From assembly GCA_902574995.1 (NCBI GenBank), contig CACGPP010000001.1, forward strand, positions 124,001-188,000: DNA of 64,000 nt, given 5' to 3'. Below the pieces are notes generated by a model. The model saw only the letters and a program-made list of their open reading frames with translations. It was not told the DNA's origin and did no database searches. Both the position numbers and the translations under genes were made by a program. This DNA comes from an uncultured Alphaproteobacteria bacterium. GTDB lineage: Bacteria; Pseudomonadota; Alphaproteobacteria; HIMB59. The stretch's first letter is position 1; each line of letters opens with the position of its first letter. Below, piece after piece: positions 43,645 to 52,990 of this stretch.

Positions 43645-44802
43645 TTGTTAGTCAAAAATAATTCAAAAAATTTTAAATTTAACTTTAATACTAATATCAA
43701 ATACTCAATTAATGAATTTCTTTCATTAGATATGTTTAATCCCATTAATCAAAAAAATTATTTTGATATATATAATTTAGATTTATTTGGAAAAAAAAAA
43801 TTTAGAACTCATGTATTTGGCATGGGTGGATCTTCATTAAGCACAAAATTACTAGCACAGTTTTTAGATCCTAATTCGTTAGGTAAAAATCTTTTTATAT
43901 TTGATAATCCTTCACCAATAAAAATAAAAAACTCATTGCAAGATTTAAAGATTAATAAAAATGACAAATTTATATTTATCTCTAAATCTGGAAATACAAT
44001 AGAAATTAAATATTTTTTACACATACTTATTAAAATATTAAATCAAAAAAAAGTCTCAGATATATATAAAAAATTTATTTTTATTACTGAAAATAGTGAA
44101 AATTATATGAAGAGATATGCAAAAAAAAATAATATTTTATGTTTTGATCATGATCCAAATATTGGAGGAAGATTTAGTATATTTTCAATAACAGCTCTTT
44201 TACCCTTACTGTCAATTGGATTTCCATTATCTAAAATTTTAAACTCATTTAAAAAAGCTAAATCGTTAATGAAAAAAAATCACTCTAAATTATCCAAAGA
44301 AATTTTTTCCTCCATTGGATTTGAAAAAAAATTTAAATTAAACATTTTAGTAGGTTTGAGTTATCATGATAAAATTAATATAGTAAACGAATGGTACAGA
44401 CAAATATTTGCTGAGAGTTTAGGTAAAAACAAAAACGCAAAAAATTATATTTCTTCTTATGGCTCTATAGACCAACATAGCCAATTTCAACTTTATATAG
44501 ATGGACCCCATGATAAGCATTTCAATTTTTTTAAAATATCTACACCAAAAAACAGTATTTCCTCTAATTCTAATCTCATCAAAGGTTATAATCTAATGAG
44601 CGTACTAGAAGAGGGAGCTATAAAAACTTTGCAACAAAAAAATTTTTTAGTGTCACAAATCTCAATTAATGATGATTTCAATGATTATTGTTACTTATTG
44701 ATATATTTAATCTTTGATATCTACTTAAGGTCAATATATGAAAAAATTAATTTTCTTGATCAACCTGCAGTTGAGATTTTAAAAAAGAACACAAAAGTAT
44801 AA
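43645..44802 (+). CDS. pgi: glucose-6-phosphate isomerase (short form)
   Basis: Interconverts glucose-6-phosphate and fructose-6-phosphate. Both SIS domains are present: VFGMGGSSLSTKLL, FISKSGNTIEIKYF for phosphate binding, GGRFSIFSITALLPL, the catalytic Glu region IFAESLGKNKNA, and GSIDQHSQFQLYIDGP. At 385 residues it is clearly shorter than the roughly 550 of the E. coli type, lacking peripheral parts but no core motif. The TTG start has a ribosome site (AGGAGA) 7 bases upstream. Confidence 0.9.
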   Translation: MLVKNNSKNFKFNFNTNIKYSINEFLSLDMFNPINQKNYFDIYNLDLFGKKKFRTHVFGMGGSSLSTKLLAQFLDPNSLGKNLFIFDNPSPIKIKNSLQDLKINKNDKFIFISKSGNTIEIKYFLHILIKILNQKKVSDIYKKFIFITENSENYMKRYAKKNNILCFDHDPNIGGRFSIFSITALLPLLSIGFPLSKILNSFKKAKSLMKKNHSKLSKEIFSSIGFEKKFKLNILVGLSYHDKINIVNEWYRQIFAESLGKNKNAKNYISSYGSIDQHSQFQLYIDGPHDKHFNFFKISTPKNSISSNSNLIKGYNLMSVLEEGAIKTLQQKNFLVSQISINDDFNDYCYLLIYLIFDIYLRSIYEKINFLDQPAVEILKKNTKV

Positions 44803-44803
44803 A

Positions 44804-45097
44804 GTGATAAATTATTTGATAAATTTTTTTGGTGTAAATTCTAAATTACATTTATTAAAAATATTTATAATTTTTGGACTAGCAGGATCTCTTTCAGTTG
44901 TTTTATCAGAACCATTACTTCAACTAGTATCAATAGAAAAATTTATTTCAAATAAATTTTTTTATTGGTTAATTAGATTAATAATAATTTTTCCTGTATA
45001 TCAATTTGTACTAATTGGTGTTGCTATTGTATTTGGAGAATTTAGATATTTTAAAAAATTTTTTATAAAATTTATTAATTATTTCAAAATTTATTAA
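44804..45097 (+). CDS. small membrane protein resembling DUF6787
   Basis: A 97-residue protein with a GTG start immediately after pgi. Three hydrophobic stretches (LLKIFIIFGLAGSLSVVL; FFYWLIRLIIIFPVYQFVLI; and the following VAIVFGEFRYFKKFF) resemble the small DUF6787 membrane family, where YQ and FGxFRFF are conserved. The function is unknown. Its stop shares TTAA with rsmD on the other strand. Confidence 0.65.
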   Translation: MINYLINFFGVNSKLHLLKIFIIFGLAGSLSVVLSEPLLQLVSIEKFISNKFFYWLIRLIIIFPVYQFVLIGVAIVFGEFRYFKKFFIKFINYFKIY

Positions 45098-45621
45098 GTT
45101 CTAAAAAAAAATAAATTTTTATTTTTGTATTGCTTTTTTAATATGAGATTATCTAAATTTATTAAATTTGAACTTTCCAATATGACTAAGTTATTTGATT
45201 GAATATTCATCAATATTTTTTTTTGAATTAATTCAAAACCATGATCATACGGAGGATCGATATAAATTACATGGCAGTTATTTAAAATTTCCATTTTTTG
45301 TTTATAAGGATCAAAATTAGTTATTTCATAATTTATATCATCAACTTTTTTTAGAAACTCTTCAATTTTATTAGTATGTTTTTTTTCGATATCGTTAAAT
45401 ATTACTTTTTTAACACCCCTAGATAATGCTTCTATACCAATTGAACCTGTTCCTGCAAACAAATCACATAAAATAACCTGATTGAGGTCTATATTCAGAT
45501 CATTATTATGTAATAATAAATTGAATATATCCTCTCTAATTCTTGTTAAGGTTGGTCTGTAATTGTTTTTAGACTCAACTAGTATTTTTCTCCCCTTATA
45601 TTTACCGCTAATAACTCTCAT
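45094..45621 (-). CDS. rsmD: 16S rRNA (guanine-966-N2)-methyltransferase
   Basis: A 175-residue protein from the ATG at 45621, which fits the conserved MRVISGKYKGRKI start. The SAM site is CDLFAGTGSIGIEALSRG and the catalytic motif is VIYIDPPYDHGFE. It modifies G966 of 16S rRNA. It overlaps the pseudouridine synthase end by 14 bases; the rsmD/rluB pairing is common in alphaproteobacteria. Confidence 0.94.
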   Translation of the reverse strand: MRVISGKYKGRKILVESKNNYRPTLTRIREDIFNLLLHNNDLNIDLNQVILCDLFAGTGSIGIEALSRGVKKVIFNDIEKKHTNKIEEFLKKVDDINYEITNFDPYKQKMEILNNCHVIYIDPPYDHGFELIQKKILMNIQSNNLVILESSNLINLDNLILKKQYKNKNLFFFRT

Positions 45622-46294
45622 TAACCTGCATTGCTTTGTACTCACCATATGTTATAGACTTTAATAGAAAACGACCGTAAGAGATCCTTTTAAGCTTTTC
45701 TACTTTTAAATTAAATAATGAACAAATATTTCTTATCTCTCTATTTTTCCCCTCAGTAAGGTTAAATCTCAGTACATGTTTGTTTATATTAGAATGAACT
45801 AATCTTACATTAGGTTTTTTATATATTTCTTTGCCATAAATTTTTTTATTCATTGATTTAAGCTTATTTTGATTAAATGTACCAATTACATTAACAAGAT
45901 AAGATCTTTTAATATTTGATTTAGGAAGTTCCATATATCTTTTAAAAGAGGTCTCTTTTGTAAATAGTAATAAACCCTCAGAATTATAATCTAATCTACC
46001 AATATAGTGATATTGGTGATATTTCTTAGGAAGAAAGTCATAAACAATTTTTCTATCTTTTTCATCTTTTTTGGATGTTATACAACCTCGCGGTTTATGA
46101 AATAGTATTATATTAAGTTTATTGGATTTAAGTTTTTCAATCTCGAAAATATCTTTATCAGTAACTGATATAAATGGTCTTGTTTCAATATTACCATTTA
46201 AAGTTACTTTTTTATTTTTTATTAAACTTTCTGCTTGGTTTCTCGAAATTTTAAATTGAATTGATAATTTTTTACTAAATGTTATCTTTTGCAT
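45608..46294 (-). CDS. rluB: rRNA pseudouridine synthase (RluB/RsuA family)
   Basis: A 228-residue protein with an N-terminal S4 RNA-binding domain (KISRNQAESLIKNKKVTLNG) and a synthase domain: FHKPRGCITSKKDE, the catalytic Asp in YIGRLDYNSEGLLLFT, and LTEGKNREIRNICSLF. It could isomerise U2605 of 23S rRNA (RluB) or another rRNA site; family members are hard to tell apart. It overlaps both neighbours. Confidence 0.9.
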   Translation of the reverse strand: MQKITFSKKLSIQFKISRNQAESLIKNKKVTLNGNIETRPFISVTDKDIFEIEKLKSNKLNIILFHKPRGCITSKKDEKDRKIVYDFLPKKYHQYHYIGRLDYNSEGLLLFTKETSFKRYMELPKSNIKRSYLVNVIGTFNQNKLKSMNKKIYGKEIYKKPNVRLVHSNINKHVLRFNLTEGKNREIRNICSLFNLKVEKLKRISYGRFLLKSITYGEYKAMQVNESY

Positions 46295-46982
46295 GATCTG
46301 TAAACAGCTTTATTATACTTTTATCAAACTCTGTTATTAAAAATTCAGGATGCCATTGAACACCCATACATAATGGATGTTGATTATGATGAAAAGCTTC
46401 AATTAGATTATCAGACGCATAAGCATCTACTATTAAATTTTGACCAATTTTATTAATGCCCTGATGATGAGCGCTATTAACAAAAATTTTTTGACTATTT
46501 TTAAATATCTTAAGATTAGATTCATCACTTAAAAATATTTCATGACTAGTCTCATCTCTTGGATTGGGTTGTTCGTGTTCAATAATTGACTCAATATCTT
46601 GGATTAAACTACCACCAAAAAATACATTAAGAAGTTGGCACCCTCCACATATTCCCAAAATAGGTTTATTACAGGGAAAATATTTTTCTAATATTTCAAA
46701 TTCAAATTTAGTCCTATCTTTTATGGTTTGAATTTTATCTGACTGAATATTTTCACCGTAATATTTTGGATCAATATCAAAGTCCCCTCCCGAAATGAGT
46801 AATCCATCTAAAAAATCTATATTTTCTATAGTTTCTGTTATAGGCAGTATTATTGGTGTACAACCAAATTGATATAAACAGTCTGAATAATGGCGTCTTA
46901 AAGCAAACCAAGGATATTTAGAATATGTGTTTTCTTTTTCCTTATAATCAGTTGTAATACCAATGACTGGGGATCTATTCAC
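46275..46982 (-). CDS. class-C26 glutamine amidotransferase-like hydrolase (PuuD-like)
   Basis: A 235-residue class I glutamine-amidotransferase fold. SPVIGITTDY at the N-terminus, the nucleophile Cys in LGICGGCQLLNVFFGGSL, the His in NSAHHQGI, and GVQWHPEFL identify the gamma-glutamyl-GABA hydrolase (PuuD/peptidase C26) group. I choose GTG 46982 (TTG 46991 is possible), which leaves one base between its start and the tadA start. The substrate is probably a gamma-glutamyl amine. Confidence 0.87.
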   Translation of the reverse strand: MNRSPVIGITTDYKEKENTYSKYPWFALRRHYSDCLYQFGCTPIILPITETIENIDFLDGLLISGGDFDIDPKYYGENIQSDKIQTIKDRTKFEFEILEKYFPCNKPILGICGGCQLLNVFFGGSLIQDIESIIEHEQPNPRDETSHEIFLSDESNLKIFKNSQKIFVNSAHHQGINKIGQNLIVDAYASDNLIEAFHHNQHPLCMGVQWHPEFLITEFDKSIIKLFTDHAKDNI

Positions 46983-46983
46983 A

Positions 46984-47409
46984 ATGAACAATCTAACAAA
47001 TTTTATACATATTGTACTTAGTCAAAGTAAATTAGCTATGGAAAAAGGTGAGATTCCTATAGCATCCGTAATAGTTGACCCGATCGATGAGAGGATTGTT
47101 GCTAGATCTTTCAATCAAGAAATTGCATCAAATGATCCAACAGCTCATGCAGAGATTTTATGTATAAGAAAAGCATGTAAAAAATTAAATCAGAAGAGAT
47201 TAGATGGCCTCATAATGATATCTTATTTAGAACCATGTAATATGTGCAAAGAGGTTATAAAATCCTCAAGATTATCTGAGGTCTATTTTTTATTTAAAAA
47301 TGAAAACCCAAGTAGAAAAACTATATCGAAGGTAAAGTATAGATTAATTGAAAATAATGAGGAAAATTTAATAAAAAAATTTTTTAAAAATAAGAGAACT
47401 AAATATTAG
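46984..47409 (+). CDS. tadA: tRNA-specific adenosine deaminase
   Basis: Converts A34 to inosine in tRNA-Arg(ACG). The 141-residue zinc deaminase has the catalytic DPTAHAEILCIRKA (HAE) and zinc Cys pair LEPCNMCKEVIKSSR. The C-terminus is short and basic. The ATG at 46984 gives the canonical length; the in-frame start at 46963 lies in the opposite gene. A guanine deaminase-type function is a less likely alternative. Confidence 0.88.
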   Translation: MNNLTNFIHIVLSQSKLAMEKGEIPIASVIVDPIDERIVARSFNQEIASNDPTAHAEILCIRKACKKLNQKRLDGLIMISYLEPCNMCKEVIKSSRLSEVYFLFKNENPSRKTISKVKYRLIENNEENLIKKFFKNKRTKY

Positions 47410-48661
47410 CACCAATATCAGATCTATAATATTTTTCAGGCCAGTCGATAATATCTGCTATTTCATATACTTTATTCCTACATTCGAGATAATTATCTCC
47501 GCATACAACGATTGATAGAACTCTTCCTCCATTAGAAAAGACTTTGTTGTTTATTAATTTAGTCGCTGCATGAAAAATATAAAATTCATCATTATTTTTA
47601 AATTCATTTAAATTTCTGATTTCAGTATTTTTAGGGTAATCTCCCGGATATCCTTTTGTTGCTAAAATTAAACAAATAGATTTTTTATTTTCAAACAATT
47701 CAATATTAGCGTATTTTAAATTTTTTGTTGCAGTTGAATGAAGTAAAGATAAAAAATCCGACTTTATCCTAAGAGAAATACTTTGAATTTCAGGATCTCC
47801 AAATCTAGTATTGTATTCTAGCAAATATGGTTGATTATGTTCATTGACGATTATTCCAAAAAATATAACACCTTGAAATGCTATGTTGTCATGCTTTAAA
47901 CCCTCTATAGTTTTTTTTACTATTTGATCCTGAATTATCATATCTAGATTATTATCTAAAATAGGGGCAGGGCTGATAGTACCCATTCCTCCAGTATTTG
48001 GTCCGGTATCATTATTTCCAACTCTCTTATAATCTTGGGCGGAACCAATATTTATATATTCATCACCATCAGTAATTGTAAAAAAACTCAATTCTTTTCC
48101 TTCAATAAATTCTTCAATTACAACTTTGTTATTTTCTTGATTAAATTCTTTTTTTATAAAAATCCTGTCACAAGCCTCTATTGCTTCATTTGTATTTGTG
48201 CATACAAATACTCCTTTACCAGCAGCTAATCCATCATATTTTACAACAATGGGCCCATTAAAACTTTCGAGATAGTTTTTTGCTTCATCAAAATCAACAA
48301 AAGTTTGAGACTTTGCAGTTGGAATATTGTGAGACTGACAAAATTCTTTCATGAACTCCTTGGAGGATTCAAGTTTTGCGCCCTCAGAGTCAGGACCAAA
48401 AACATTTAAACCCTTATATCTAAGTTCACCCGCAAGATTTTCTGATAAATAGTTTTCTGGACCTACAACAACGAGGTCTGGCTTAATTTTAATACATTCC
48501 TCAACAATATCCTCTTTGGTTGAGATATCTTTACACTCTGCAATTTGGCTAATTCCATAATTTCCAGGAAAACAAAATACTTTTTCACAAAGGTAGGACT
48601 TATGAAGAACTCTACACAAAGCATGTTCTCGGGCACCAGATCCTACAACTATGACATTCAT
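47399..48661 (-). CDS. purD: phosphoribosylamine-glycine ligase
   Basis: Second step of de novo purine synthesis. The 420-residue ATP-grasp protein has VVGSGAREHALC at the N-terminus, IVVKYDGLAAGKGVFVC for ATP, VIEEFIEGKELSFFT, DYKRVGNNDTGPNTGGMGTI, and the metal site LEYNTRFGDPE. It is divergent from xseA with only 30 bases between starts and overlaps tadA by 11 bases at its end. Confidence 0.97.
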   Translation of the reverse strand: MNVIVVGSGAREHALCRVLHKSYLCEKVFCFPGNYGISQIAECKDISTKEDIVEECIKIKPDLVVVGPENYLSENLAGELRYKGLNVFGPDSEGAKLESSKEFMKEFCQSHNIPTAKSQTFVDFDEAKNYLESFNGPIVVKYDGLAAGKGVFVCTNTNEAIEACDRIFIKKEFNQENNKVVIEEFIEGKELSFFTITDGDEYINIGSAQDYKRVGNNDTGPNTGGMGTISPAPILDNNLDMIIQDQIVKKTIEGLKHDNIAFQGVIFFGIIVNEHNQPYLLEYNTRFGDPEIQSISLRIKSDFLSLLHSTATKNLKYANIELFENKKSICLILATKGYPGDYPKNTEIRNLNEFKNNDEFYIFHAATKLINNKVFSNGGRVLSIVVCGDNYLECRNKVYEIADIIDWPEKYYRSDIGANI

Positions 48662-48691
48662 TTATATAACATAATAAAGTATATTTATTTT

Positions 48692-50029
48692 GTGAATAAT
48701 ATTCCTGAGTACACTGTATCACAACTGAATAAGTCAATAAAAGAGTTATTGGAGGGAAACTATTCTTATTTAAAGTTAGTTGGAGAGGTAGGATCAATAA
48801 CTATTGCTAGTTCTGGACACGTTTATTTTTCAATTAAAGAAAACGATGAGGTTATATCTTGCATATGCTGGAAAGGAAGCTATGAAAATTTGCAAGTTCA
48901 AATTGAAGAGGGAACTGAATACAGTTTTTATGGTAGGATAACATCTTATTCTAAATTTGGGAGATCTGTTTACCAACTCATTATTGATCAGGTTGAGTAT
49001 AGTGGCACAGGATCAATATTAAAGCTTATTGAAGACAGGAAAAAAGAATTATCTTTGCTGGGTTTGTTTGATGATGATAAGAAAAAAAAATTACCTAAGT
49101 ATCCAAAATCTATTGGTGTGTTAACATCGTCCTCTGGTTCAGTAATTCATGATATAATACATAGAATTTCTGAGAGATTTCCAGTTACTCAAATAAAGGT
49201 TTTCCCAATTTCTGTTCAAGGTAAAAATTCTCATATTGAAATTATAGATTTTTTAGATCTTATTGAAAATCATGACTCAAAAGACTTTTTAAAGCCAGAT
49301 TTGATCATATTTGCTAGAGGTGGAGGTTCTTTGGAAGAGTTAATGCCTTTTAACGAACCCGATTTAATAAAAAGAGTTTTTAAATTAAAAATTCCTAATA
49401 TTTCAGCTATTGGTCATGATACTGACTATACCTTATTAGATTATGTCTCAGATTTGCGTGCACCAACACCTACTGCAGCAGCTGAAATTGCAGTTCCCGA
49501 TAAAAATTATTTATTAAATCAAATTCATGATTTACAAGTAAAATTAAATCAATTTATCGAACAAAAATATTTATCAATAGAACAACTATTATTGAGATTC
49601 AAAAATTCTGTAAATTATTTTTCAAATTCAATCAAAGATGTTGAGATCAAATTAAGTAAAATAAATGGTGAGAATTTAAAGATTGTTAATAATTCCTTTT
49701 ATGATAGATCAAATTTATTTAATGATACATTGATTAGACTACAAAACAATACCCCAAAACAAAAAATATTAGAAATACAAAGTAAGATTGGATACATAAA
49801 TAATAATAACAAAACTTTAATTTTAAATAAATTTAATATTTTTTCTCAAAAATTATATTTACTAAATAAGATACTTAATACTTCTTCGATAGAAAAAAAC
49901 TTAAAAAAAGGGTATGCAATATTGAAATCAAAAAATCAAATTATTAAAAGTATACAAACTTTAAAAAAATTAAATAATTTTGATGTTACTTTGAAAGATG
50001 GAGTAATGAGTGTCAAAAAAAAATTATAA
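48692..50029 (+). CDS. xseA: exodeoxyribonuclease VII large subunit
   Basis: Processive single-strand DNA exonuclease, working with XseB (not in the window). From the GTG at 48692 it has 445 residues. An N-terminal OB-fold (YLKLVGEVGSITIASSGHVY) is followed by the catalytic domain (IGVLTSSSGSVIHDI; IFARGGGSLEELMPFNEP; AIGHDTDYTLLDYVSDLRAP; TPTAAAE) and a long coiled-coil tail. Earlier in-frame starts would lie in purD. Divergent purD/xseA is typical of alphaproteobacteria. Confidence 0.93.
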   Translation: MNNIPEYTVSQLNKSIKELLEGNYSYLKLVGEVGSITIASSGHVYFSIKENDEVISCICWKGSYENLQVQIEEGTEYSFYGRITSYSKFGRSVYQLIIDQVEYSGTGSILKLIEDRKKELSLLGLFDDDKKKKLPKYPKSIGVLTSSSGSVIHDIIHRISERFPVTQIKVFPISVQGKNSHIEIIDFLDLIENHDSKDFLKPDLIIFARGGGSLEELMPFNEPDLIKRVFKLKIPNISAIGHDTDYTLLDYVSDLRAPTPTAAAEIAVPDKNYLLNQIHDLQVKLNQFIEQKYLSIEQLLLRFKNSVNYFSNSIKDVEIKLSKINGENLKIVNNSFYDRSNLFNDTLIRLQNNTPKQKILEIQSKIGYINNNNKTLILNKFNIFSQKLYLLNKILNTSSIEKNLKKGYAILKSKNQIIKSIQTLKKLNNFDVTLKDGVMSVKKKL

Positions 50030-50887
50030 TTTCCATCTTTTATGCACCCATAGCCATTGTGAAGGAGAACGTGTAATCCATTTTTCAAAATATTTTTTGT
50101 GAATCATCTCAACTAGGCCTTTTACATCATAGTTTTTATATTCTTCATAACGTAAAGGTTTTTCAAAAATTATTTGAAATTTGTTATTTTGATTTCTGAT
50201 TGAGTATACAGGACATATCATTGTTTTGTATTTAATAGCCAAATTAGCAAAACCATCTGTTGCAAGTACTTTCTTTCCAAAAAAATTTATTTCTAAACCA
50301 CTACTATCTCTTTGGTCAATTAGAAGAGCTAAATCTTCATTTTGTTTGAGGGCCTTAATCATGGATCTCGCACTCTCAGAGCCTTTTTTATAAAAAAAAG
50401 CATTATTTTTCCTTCTATTTTTCTGAATGTAGTTATCAATCTTCTCATTATTTGCGTGTCTATAAACTGAATGTAATGTGAAACCATTACGTAAAATAAA
50501 ATTTCTTGTTAGTTCCCAGTTTCCAATATGTGCTGATATAAAAATTTTAGGACCTTTGTGAGTTTTTATCTCGTCCATGATATGGATATTATCAAAATCT
50601 ATATTTTTCCAATCAAATTTATTTAAGTTAAAAAATTCAAAAAAAACTTTACCTGTCTCTTTTAAATTTTCCTTTGTTAATCTTGAATTCTTTTCATCAT
50701 TAAGGTTTAATACTTTCAAATTATTTTTTATAATCTGCTCGTATTTTGTATATTTTCCAAAAAAACCAACTAAAATTCCTCCAACATTTGAGGCAAAATT
50801 AAAACTAAATAATCCTAATATATTTTTAAGTATAATAAAAAATACTAACTCAATATAATTTCTAAAAACTTTAAATATATTTTTCAA
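50024..50887 (-). CDS. lpxL: lipid A biosynthesis acyltransferase (LpxL/HtrB family)
   Basis: A 287-residue membrane-anchored late acyltransferase. The catalytic motif is ISAHIGNWELTRNFI (HX4E). VYRHANNEKIDNYI, LLIDQRDSSGLEINFFG and WLWVHKRWK at the C-terminus complete the family signature. It adds a secondary acyl chain to Kdo2-lipid IVA. The start is a TTG at 50887 overlapping lpxK by 17 bases. It is the last gene of the LPS cluster. Confidence 0.92.
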   Translation of the reverse strand: MKNIFKVFRNYIELVFFIILKNILGLFSFNFASNVGGILVGFFGKYTKYEQIIKNNLKVLNLNDEKNSRLTKENLKETGKVFFEFFNLNKFDWKNIDFDNIHIMDEIKTHKGPKIFISAHIGNWELTRNFILRNGFTLHSVYRHANNEKIDNYIQKNRRKNNAFFYKKGSESARSMIKALKQNEDLALLIDQRDSSGLEINFFGKKVLATDGFANLAIKYKTMICPVYSIRNQNNKFQIIFEKPLRYEEYKNYDVKGLVEMIHKKYFEKWITRSPSQWLWVHKRWKL

Positions 50888-51836
50888 TTTCCGTAGTAAA
50901 TCCTATATTGTTATCAGATACAATTTCTCCATGTATTATTCCAACAGAGCTTTTAAATTCATTAGGTATCCTTACATGATCTTTCTCTGTTGTTATTAAA
51001 AAAGCATCATTTTTATTTGCTTGATCAAGTAATAAAAATATATCATCGACAGTATATTGATGATGATCAGGAAACTCTTTTGTTAACACTAAATTTAAAT
51101 TTTCAGATTTTAATTGGTCAAAAAATTTTTTATTAAAACCCAAACCCGCAAAAGCTATCAACTTTTTTTCTTTAAATTCTGGGTTGATTTCTATTTTATA
51201 TTTCAAAATATGCTTAAAGTGACTGTCATTTAAATCATTACATACTTCTGTATTGATTAAAAAAAATATTTGTGATTTTCTAATTGCCTTTTTTACTGAC
51301 TCTCTTAGTGGTCCAGAGGGAACTAAAAGTCTATTACCAAATGATTGGATAGAGTCATAAACATAAATCGATATATTTTTGTATACATTGTAAGATTGAA
51401 GTGCATCGTCAAGTACAAGTATATTTGCACCATCTTCCTTTGCTGAAATCATTGCATGAAATTTATTTTTACTAACCCATGTTGTAAAATAATTTGACAT
51501 CATCAAAGCCTCATCTCCTACAAAATTAAAGTCCATATGAGGTTTTACTTTTATAACTTCATCTACTGTAGTAGATCCACCATAACCTCTTGAGATAATA
51601 TGAGGAATGTATCCCATCTTCTTTAATTCTCTACAGATGTACAGTACTGAGGGTGTTTTGCCTGAACCACCAATTATAGCACTTCCAACTGCTATCACTG
51701 GTAAGTCAATTTTTTGAACTTTTGATAGTTTTCTTTTTATTAAATTTCCTACTGACCAAATTATTGTTAAAGGAGAGAGAAGAAGTGCATTTAAAGAAAT
51801 TGTTTTTTGATACCAAAATTTTGGAGCTTTTAACAT
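50871..51836 (-). CDS. lpxK: tetraacyldisaccharide 4'-kinase
   Basis: Phosphorylates the lipid A disaccharide at the 4' position. The 321-residue P-loop kinase has an N-terminal membrane segment, the Walker A VGSAIIGGSGKTPSVLYI, ISRGYGGSTTVDEV, VLDDALQSYNV (shared with the DDxxQ catalytic motif) and FITTEKDHVRIP. It overlaps waaA by 7 bases and lpxL by 17. Confidence 0.95.
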   Translation of the reverse strand: MLKAPKFWYQKTISLNALLLSPLTIIWSVGNLIKRKLSKVQKIDLPVIAVGSAIIGGSGKTPSVLYICRELKKMGYIPHIISRGYGGSTTVDEVIKVKPHMDFNFVGDEALMMSNYFTTWVSKNKFHAMISAKEDGANILVLDDALQSYNVYKNISIYVYDSIQSFGNRLLVPSGPLRESVKKAIRKSQIFFLINTEVCNDLNDSHFKHILKYKIEINPEFKEKKLIAFAGLGFNKKFFDQLKSENLNLVLTKEFPDHHQYTVDDIFLLLDQANKNDAFLITTEKDHVRIPNEFKSSVGIIHGEIVSDNNIGFTTEIEKYI

Positions 51837-52990
51837 TTATCAATCATTTCAGTAATATTTTTTAAACTGTTTTTATTATTATAAATAAAATTTTCAATTT
51901 CCTTTACATGATGAAAGTCTTCTTCTATTTGTCTGTTAATTTCATTACTTATATCTTCTAAATTATCACTATTCATTGTTTTGCAAAGGTTAAGTTTTTC
52001 GAGATCATGATAAATTTCTTCAAAATTTTTATTAAATTCTCCTGAAAACACAAAGCAACCTCTTGAAATAGGTTCCAGAGGATTCTGTCCGCCATGTTTA
52101 ATTAAAGAACCACCCATAAATACTATTTTTGAGCGCTCAAAAATTGACATAATATCCCCAAATTTATTATGCACTGTGATTTTTTCTAGATTTTCAGAAA
52201 TAATTTTTTCACATAAATTATTAGAGAATTGAATGTGACGCGGTATTATAATTATTTCAAATATTTTACTTAAATTTAATCTTTTTATTATTTGTATAAC
52301 TTTATCATATTCATTTAAGTGAATACTTGCAAAACAAACAATCTTTTTTTTAGAGTCTAGTATATTTGGATTAATATTAAATTTTAAGTTCCCAAAAAAA
52401 TAAATTTTTTTACCAAATAAATTATTTATGTTCACTTGATCCTTTTTACTTTGTGCAAAAATTAGATCGTATTGTTCCCCAATTATTTTACTTAAATTTG
52501 GATATTTTGACCACCTGACATAACTTGTATCCGATACTCTGCCATTAACTAAGATATTTTTTAATTTTTTCTTTTTTGAAATTATTAGCCAATTTGGCCA
52601 AATTTCTGAGTCGATCCATAAAATTTTTTTAAAATTTGTTTTAGATAAGAAAATATTTACATTCCAAAAAAAATCTAAAGGAAGAAATATGCTAATAAGG
52701 TTGGGGTATAATTTTTTTGACAATTCAAAAGATGACAATGTAGAACATGATAAAACAATTTTTTTATTATTGAGACTATCCACTAAGAATTTAATAGAAT
52801 TTAATTCGCCTATGCTAGCAAAATGAATTAATAAATCACTTTGTCTGATTTGTGTGTAATTTTGGTTTGCAAATATTTTTTGTTTATATGAAAAAAAATT
52901 TTCTTTTTTACTGAATACTCTAATTAAACCAATAAATAAAATCACTGGAAAAAATACAAGTTGTAATAATCTATAACTAAAAATGAGCAT
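51830..52990 (-). CDS. waaA: Kdo transferase WaaA
   Basis: Adds Kdo to lipid IVA on the cytoplasmic face of the membrane. The 386-residue protein has an N-terminal membrane anchor followed by a GT-B fold with IHFASIGELNSIKFLVDSL, ILWIDSEIWPNWL, the Ser/Asn acceptor-site region, and VFMGGSLIKHGGQNPLEPIS near the C-terminus. I use the ATG at 52990 rather than a TTG one codon upstream. One or two Kdo additions cannot be told from sequence. Confidence 0.95.
   Translation of the reverse strand: MLIFSYRLLQLVFFPVILFIGLIRVFSKKENFFSYKQKIFANQNYTQIRQSDLLIHFASIGELNSIKFLVDSLNNKKIVLSCSTLSSFELSKKLYPNLISIFLPLDFFWNVNIFLSKTNFKKILWIDSEIWPNWLIISKKKKLKNILVNGRVSDTSYVRWSKYPNLSKIIGEQYDLIFAQSKKDQVNINNLFGKKIYFFGNLKFNINPNILDSKKKIVCFASIHLNEYDKVIQIIKRLNLSKIFEIIIIPRHIQFSNNLCEKIISENLEKITVHNKFGDIMSIFERSKIVFMGGSLIKHGGQNPLEPISRGCFVFSGEFNKNFEEIYHDLEKLNLCKTMNSDNLEDISNEINRQIEEDFHHVKEIENFIYNNKNSLKNITEMIDKC

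Noticed and set aside
48545..48691. xseA extension to 48545
   Set aside because: It would overlap purD by more than 100 bases and adds a segment with no OB-fold similarity; GTG 48692 fits the conserved start.
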